A DNA stretch of 64,000 nt, taken from positions 62,001 to 126,000 of the forward strand of contig NZ_FTMZ01000007.1 in the NCBI RefSeq assembly GCF_900156335.1. The letters are read 5' to 3'. The translations under genes and the position numbers were made by a program. The notes beneath the pieces were generated by a model. That model had not been told where the DNA came from and ran no database searches. It was given only the letters and a program-made list of their open reading frames with translations. Shown here piece by piece: positions 61,518-64,000 of the stretch. How positions within the stretch are numbered: the first letter of the stretch is position 1; each line of letters opens with the position of its first letter. The stretch comes from Sphaerotilus natans. Lineage in GTDB: Bacteria; Pseudomonadota; Gammaproteobacteria; Burkholderiales; Burkholderiaceae_C.

Positions 61518-62239
61518 GCGCGATCGCCCTGTACGGCCGCAAGAAGCCGGGCTTCGAGGATCGTCTGGAAGCCGCCCTGCAGGCGCTGAAGGACGCCGCC
61601 GCCAGCCACCCCGGCACCATCGTCCAGGCCACCAGCCTCGGCGCCGAGGACATGGTCGTCACCGACCTGATCGCCCGCCACCAGCTGCCGATCACCATCG
61701 CCACGCTGGAGACCGGCGCGCTGCACGCCGAGACGGTCGCGCTGATCCCGCGCATCGAGGCGCACTACGGCCTGAAGGTCGAGGTCTACCGCCCGGTCGA
61801 GCAGGCGGTGATCGAGTTCGTGCAGAAGAACGGCGAGCAGGCGATGTACGAGAGCATCGCGCTGCGCAAGGCCTGCTGCGGCGTGCGCAAGATGGAGCCG
61901 CTCTCGCGCATGCTCTCCGGGCGCAGCGCCTGGGTGACGGGCCTGCGCCGCGAGCAGTCCAACGCCCGCGGCGAGGTCCGCACCGTCGAGGCCGACGACC
62001 AGGGTCGTGCCAAAATCAATCCCCTGGTGGACTGGTCCTGGAACGACGTGTGGCACTACATCGCCTCCAACGATGTGCCCTACAACCCGCTGCACGACCA
62101 GTTCATGCCGAGCATCGGCTGCGCACCCTGCACCCGCGCGATCGCGGTGGGGCAGGAATTCCGCGCCGGGCGCTGGTGGTGGGAGGACGAGTCGGCCAAG
62201 GAATGCGGCCTGCACGTCTCCCAGAAGCCGGCGGCCTGA
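61514..62239 (+). CDS. cysH: Adenosine 5'-phosphosulfate (APS) reductase type CysH
   Basis: 241 residues. CysH reduces activated sulfate to sulfite. The [4Fe-4S] cysteine pairs C121-C122 and C203-x-x-C206 are present, which marks the APS-using class. The catalytic cysteine is in K-E-C-G-L-H near the C-terminus. The PP-loop-like A-T-S-L-G-A-E-D-M is near residue 40. With CysD/CysN making APS, no APS kinase step would be required. Confidence 0.95.
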   Translation: MSAIALYGRKKPGFEDRLEAALQALKDAAASHPGTIVQATSLGAEDMVVTDLIARHQLPITIATLETGALHAETVALIPRIEAHYGLKVEVYRPVEQAVIEFVQKNGEQAMYESIALRKACCGVRKMEPLSRMLSGRSAWVTGLRREQSNARGEVRTVEADDQGRAKINPLVDWSWNDVWHYIASNDVPYNPLHDQFMPSIGCAPCTRAIAVGQEFRAGRWWWEDESAKECGLHVSQKPAA

Positions 62240-62296
62240 GCGCGAGAGCCGCGCCCGCCCTGCCCTCCCGAACACACGACGACTGTCCCCGAGACC

Positions 62297-63250
62297 ATGA
62301 CCCAAACGCTTCCCGACGTGGACCACCGCCACCTCGACGCGCTGGAAGAAGAGGCCATCTTCATCCTGCGCGAGGTCGCCGGCGCCTTCGAGCGCCCCGG
62401 CCTGCTGTTCTCCAGCGGCAAGGACTCCTGCGTGGTGCTGCACCTCGCCGAGAAGGCCTTCAAGCAGAAGACCTCGAAGCCCGGCGAGCGCCCGACCTTC
62501 AGCGGCCGCCTGCCCTTCCCGCTGGTGCATGTGGACACCGGCCACAACTTCCCCGAAGTCATCCAGTTCCGTGACGAGCGCATCAAGGAGATGGGCGAGC
62601 GCCTGATCGTCGGGCACCTCGAGGACTCGATGAAGAAGGGCACGATCCGCCTGGCCCACCCGCTGGAGTCGCGCAACGGCCACCAGACGGTGACGCTGCT
62701 CGAAACGATCGAGGAGCACCGCTTCGACTGCATGATCGGCGGCGCCCGCCGGGATGAAGAGAAGGCGCGTGCCAAGGAGCGCATCTTCAGCCACCGCGAC
62801 GCCTTCGGCCAGTGGCAGCCCAAGGAGCAGCGCCCCGAACTCTGGAACCTGTTCAACACCCGCATCAAGCCGGGCGAGCACTTCCGCGCCTTCCCGATCT
62901 CGAACTGGACCGAACTCGACGTCTGGCTCTACATCGCCCGCGAGAACATCCCGCTGCCGAGCATCTACTACACGCACAAGCGCGAGATCTACCGCCGCAA
63001 GGGCCTGCTGGTGCCGGTGACGGACGTGACGCCGCCCTCGGCCGAGGACGTGGTCGAGACCGTGGACGTGCGCTTCCGCACCGTCGGCGACATGACCTGC
63101 ACCTGCCCGGTCGAGTCCGACGCGGCCACCACCGCCGACATCGTCGCCGAGACGCTGCAGGTGACCGTTTCCGAGCGCGGCGCCACCCGCATGGACGACC
63201 GCACCTCCGAGGCCTCGATGGAGCGCCGCAAGAAGGAAGGCTACTTCTGA
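62297..63250 (+). CDS. cysD: Sulfate adenylyltransferase subunit 2
   Basis: 317 residues. CysD is the adenylylating subunit of ATP sulfurylase, working with the GTPase CysN. The PP-loop motif F-S-S-G-K-D-S is near residue 40, and P-L-V-H-V-D-T-G-H-N-F-P-E and G-G-A-R-R-D-E-E-K motifs are intact. It is 57 bp downstream of cysH. Its stop overlaps the cysN ATG by one base (TGATG). Confidence 0.96.
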   Translation: MTQTLPDVDHRHLDALEEEAIFILREVAGAFERPGLLFSSGKDSCVVLHLAEKAFKQKTSKPGERPTFSGRLPFPLVHVDTGHNFPEVIQFRDERIKEMGERLIVGHLEDSMKKGTIRLAHPLESRNGHQTVTLLETIEEHRFDCMIGGARRDEEKARAKERIFSHRDAFGQWQPKEQRPELWNLFNTRIKPGEHFRAFPISNWTELDVWLYIARENIPLPSIYYTHKREIYRRKGLLVPVTDVTPPSAEDVVETVDVRFRTVGDMTCTCPVESDAATTADIVAETLQVTVSERGATRMDDRTSEASMERRKKEGYF

Positions 63251-64000
63251 TGACTGACGTGACCAGCACCGTGGAACACATCGACGCCGGCGAGGAACTC
63301 GCGCACAAGGCCCTGCGCTTCCTGACCGCAGGCAGCGTGGATGACGGCAAGAGCACGCTGATCGGCCGCCTGCTGTTCGACAGCCGCGGCATCCTGGCCG
63401 ACAAGCTCGACGCGCTGGAGAAGCGCGCCGCCGGCGCCCCGATCGACCTCTCCCTGCTGACCGACGGCCTGGAGGCCGAGCGCGAGCAGGGCATCACCAT
63501 CGACGTCGCCTACCAGTACTTCGCGACCAAGAGCCGCAAGTTCATCATCGCCGACGCCCCCGGCCACGAGCAGTACACCCGCAACATGGTGACGGCTGCG
63601 GCCGGCTCGGACGCCGCGGTGGTGCTGGTGGACATCACCAAGCTCGACACCTCGGTCGACGAGGTGGTGCTGCTGCCGCAGACGCGCCGCCACAGCCTGC
63701 TGGCGCGCCTGCTGCGCGTGCCCAGCATCGTCTTCGCGATCAACAAGCTCGACGCGATCGAGACCGGCACGCAGGCCGCCTTCGAGGCGACCGCCCGCGC
63801 GCTGGAGAAGTTCGCGCAGGAAGCCGGCATCGCGGTCCAGGGCATCATCCCGGTGTCGGCGCTGCGCGGCGACAACGTCGCCACCCCGTCGGCGAACTGG
63901 GACTGGTACACCGGCCCGACGCTGCTGCAGCTGCTCGAGACCCTGCCGGTCACCGACGAGGCCCATGACGGCAACCTGCTGGTGCCGGTGCAGTACGTCG
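63250..64000 (+). CDS. cysN: Sulfate adenylyltransferase subunit 1 (partial, 3' end outside window)
   Basis: The first 250 residues are visible. This is the EF-Tu-like GTPase domain that drives ATP sulfurylase. G1 is G28-S-V-D-D-G-K-S-T36. The D-A-P-G-H-E-Q-Y (G3) and N-K-L-D (G4) motifs follow. The gene runs off the end of the window, so it cannot be seen whether a CysC (APS kinase) domain is fused at its C-terminus. Confidence 0.95.
   Translation, partial: MTDVTSTVEHIDAGEELAHKALRFLTAGSVDDGKSTLIGRLLFDSRGILADKLDALEKRAAGAPIDLSLLTDGLEAEREQGITIDVAYQYFATKSRKFIIADAPGHEQYTRNMVTAAAGSDAAVVLVDITKLDTSVDEVVLLPQTRRHSLLARLLRVPSIVFAINKLDAIETGTQAAFEATARALEKFAQEAGIAVQGIIPVSALRGDNVATPSANWDWYTGPTLLQLLETLPVTDEAHDGNLLVPVQYV

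Overview
The window is chromosomal DNA of a very GC-rich betaproteobacterium of the order Burkholderiales. The gene orders trpF-trpB-trpA-accD-folC-SPOR-cvpA-purF, leuC-leuD-leuB-asd-fimV-truA and cysS-glycosylase-accA-tilS-lysC, together with the cytochrome cbb3 and FNR genes, fit the Leptothrix/Sphaerotilus/Rubrivivax neighbourhood. That genus-level placement is an inference. Almost everything here is core metabolism. I found no prophage, insertion sequence, integrase or CRISPR array. No stretch longer than about 300 bases lacks a gene, apart from 7731-8683, which is filled by six tRNA genes.

Layout. 1-3942 (+): C-terminal half of an RND efflux pump, an isoaspartyl-methyltransferase-like protein, a rhodanese and a TolC-type outer-membrane channel. 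3964-7730 (-): LPS core genes waaC-waaA and a phosphomannomutase/phosphoglucomutase. 7923-8586 (-): Ala-Glu-Asp tRNA triplet present twice, followed by a strong terminator. 8684-20508 (-): gltX, metZ, purF, cvpA, SPOR protein, folC, accD, trpA, trpB, trpF, truA. Several of these junctions are ATGA or GTGA overlaps. 20555-23328 (-): fimV, split by a frameshift that lies in a 14-bp tandem duplication. 23572-29029 (-): asd, leuB, leuD, leuC and a LysR regulator overlapping leuC. 29093-30217 (-): an unassigned membrane acyltransferase. 30410-36538 (-): tRNA-Ser, lysC, tilS, accA, a DNA glycosylase and cysS. 36704-41592 (+): a TPR/L,D-transpeptidase-like fusion, two cyclophilins, lpxH, an MtfA-type peptidase and rubredoxin. 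41649-44314 (-): clpA and clpS. 44587 (+): a cold-shock protein. 44945-48498 (-): icd, a SafE/UreH-like membrane protein and hemN.

48534-57577 is a micro-aerobic respiration locus. It holds fnr (+), then on the minus strand ccoI, ccoS, ccoN, ccoO, ccoQ, ccoP, ccoG, ccoH and a small membrane protein. Three FNR-type boxes (upstream of fnr, ccoN and ccoI) share one geometry: the box, exactly 22 nt, then the hexamer AAGAAT. This suggests that FNR controls itself, the oxidase structural operon and the copper-ATPase/maturation operon from class II promoters. hemN, for oxygen-independent heme synthesis, lies divergent from fnr.

57564-64000 (+) holds a DUF192 protein and then an assimilatory sulfate-reduction operon: a TauE/SafE transporter, cysI, DUF934, an APS-reductase-type cysH, cysD and the start of cysN.

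The most notable anomalies are the fimV frameshift, a tilS gene with no canonical start codon upstream of its catalytic motif, the unusual topology of the L,D-transpeptidase fusion, the duplicated tRNA triplet and the repeated FNR promoter architecture. I did not find a convincing new multi-gene system.
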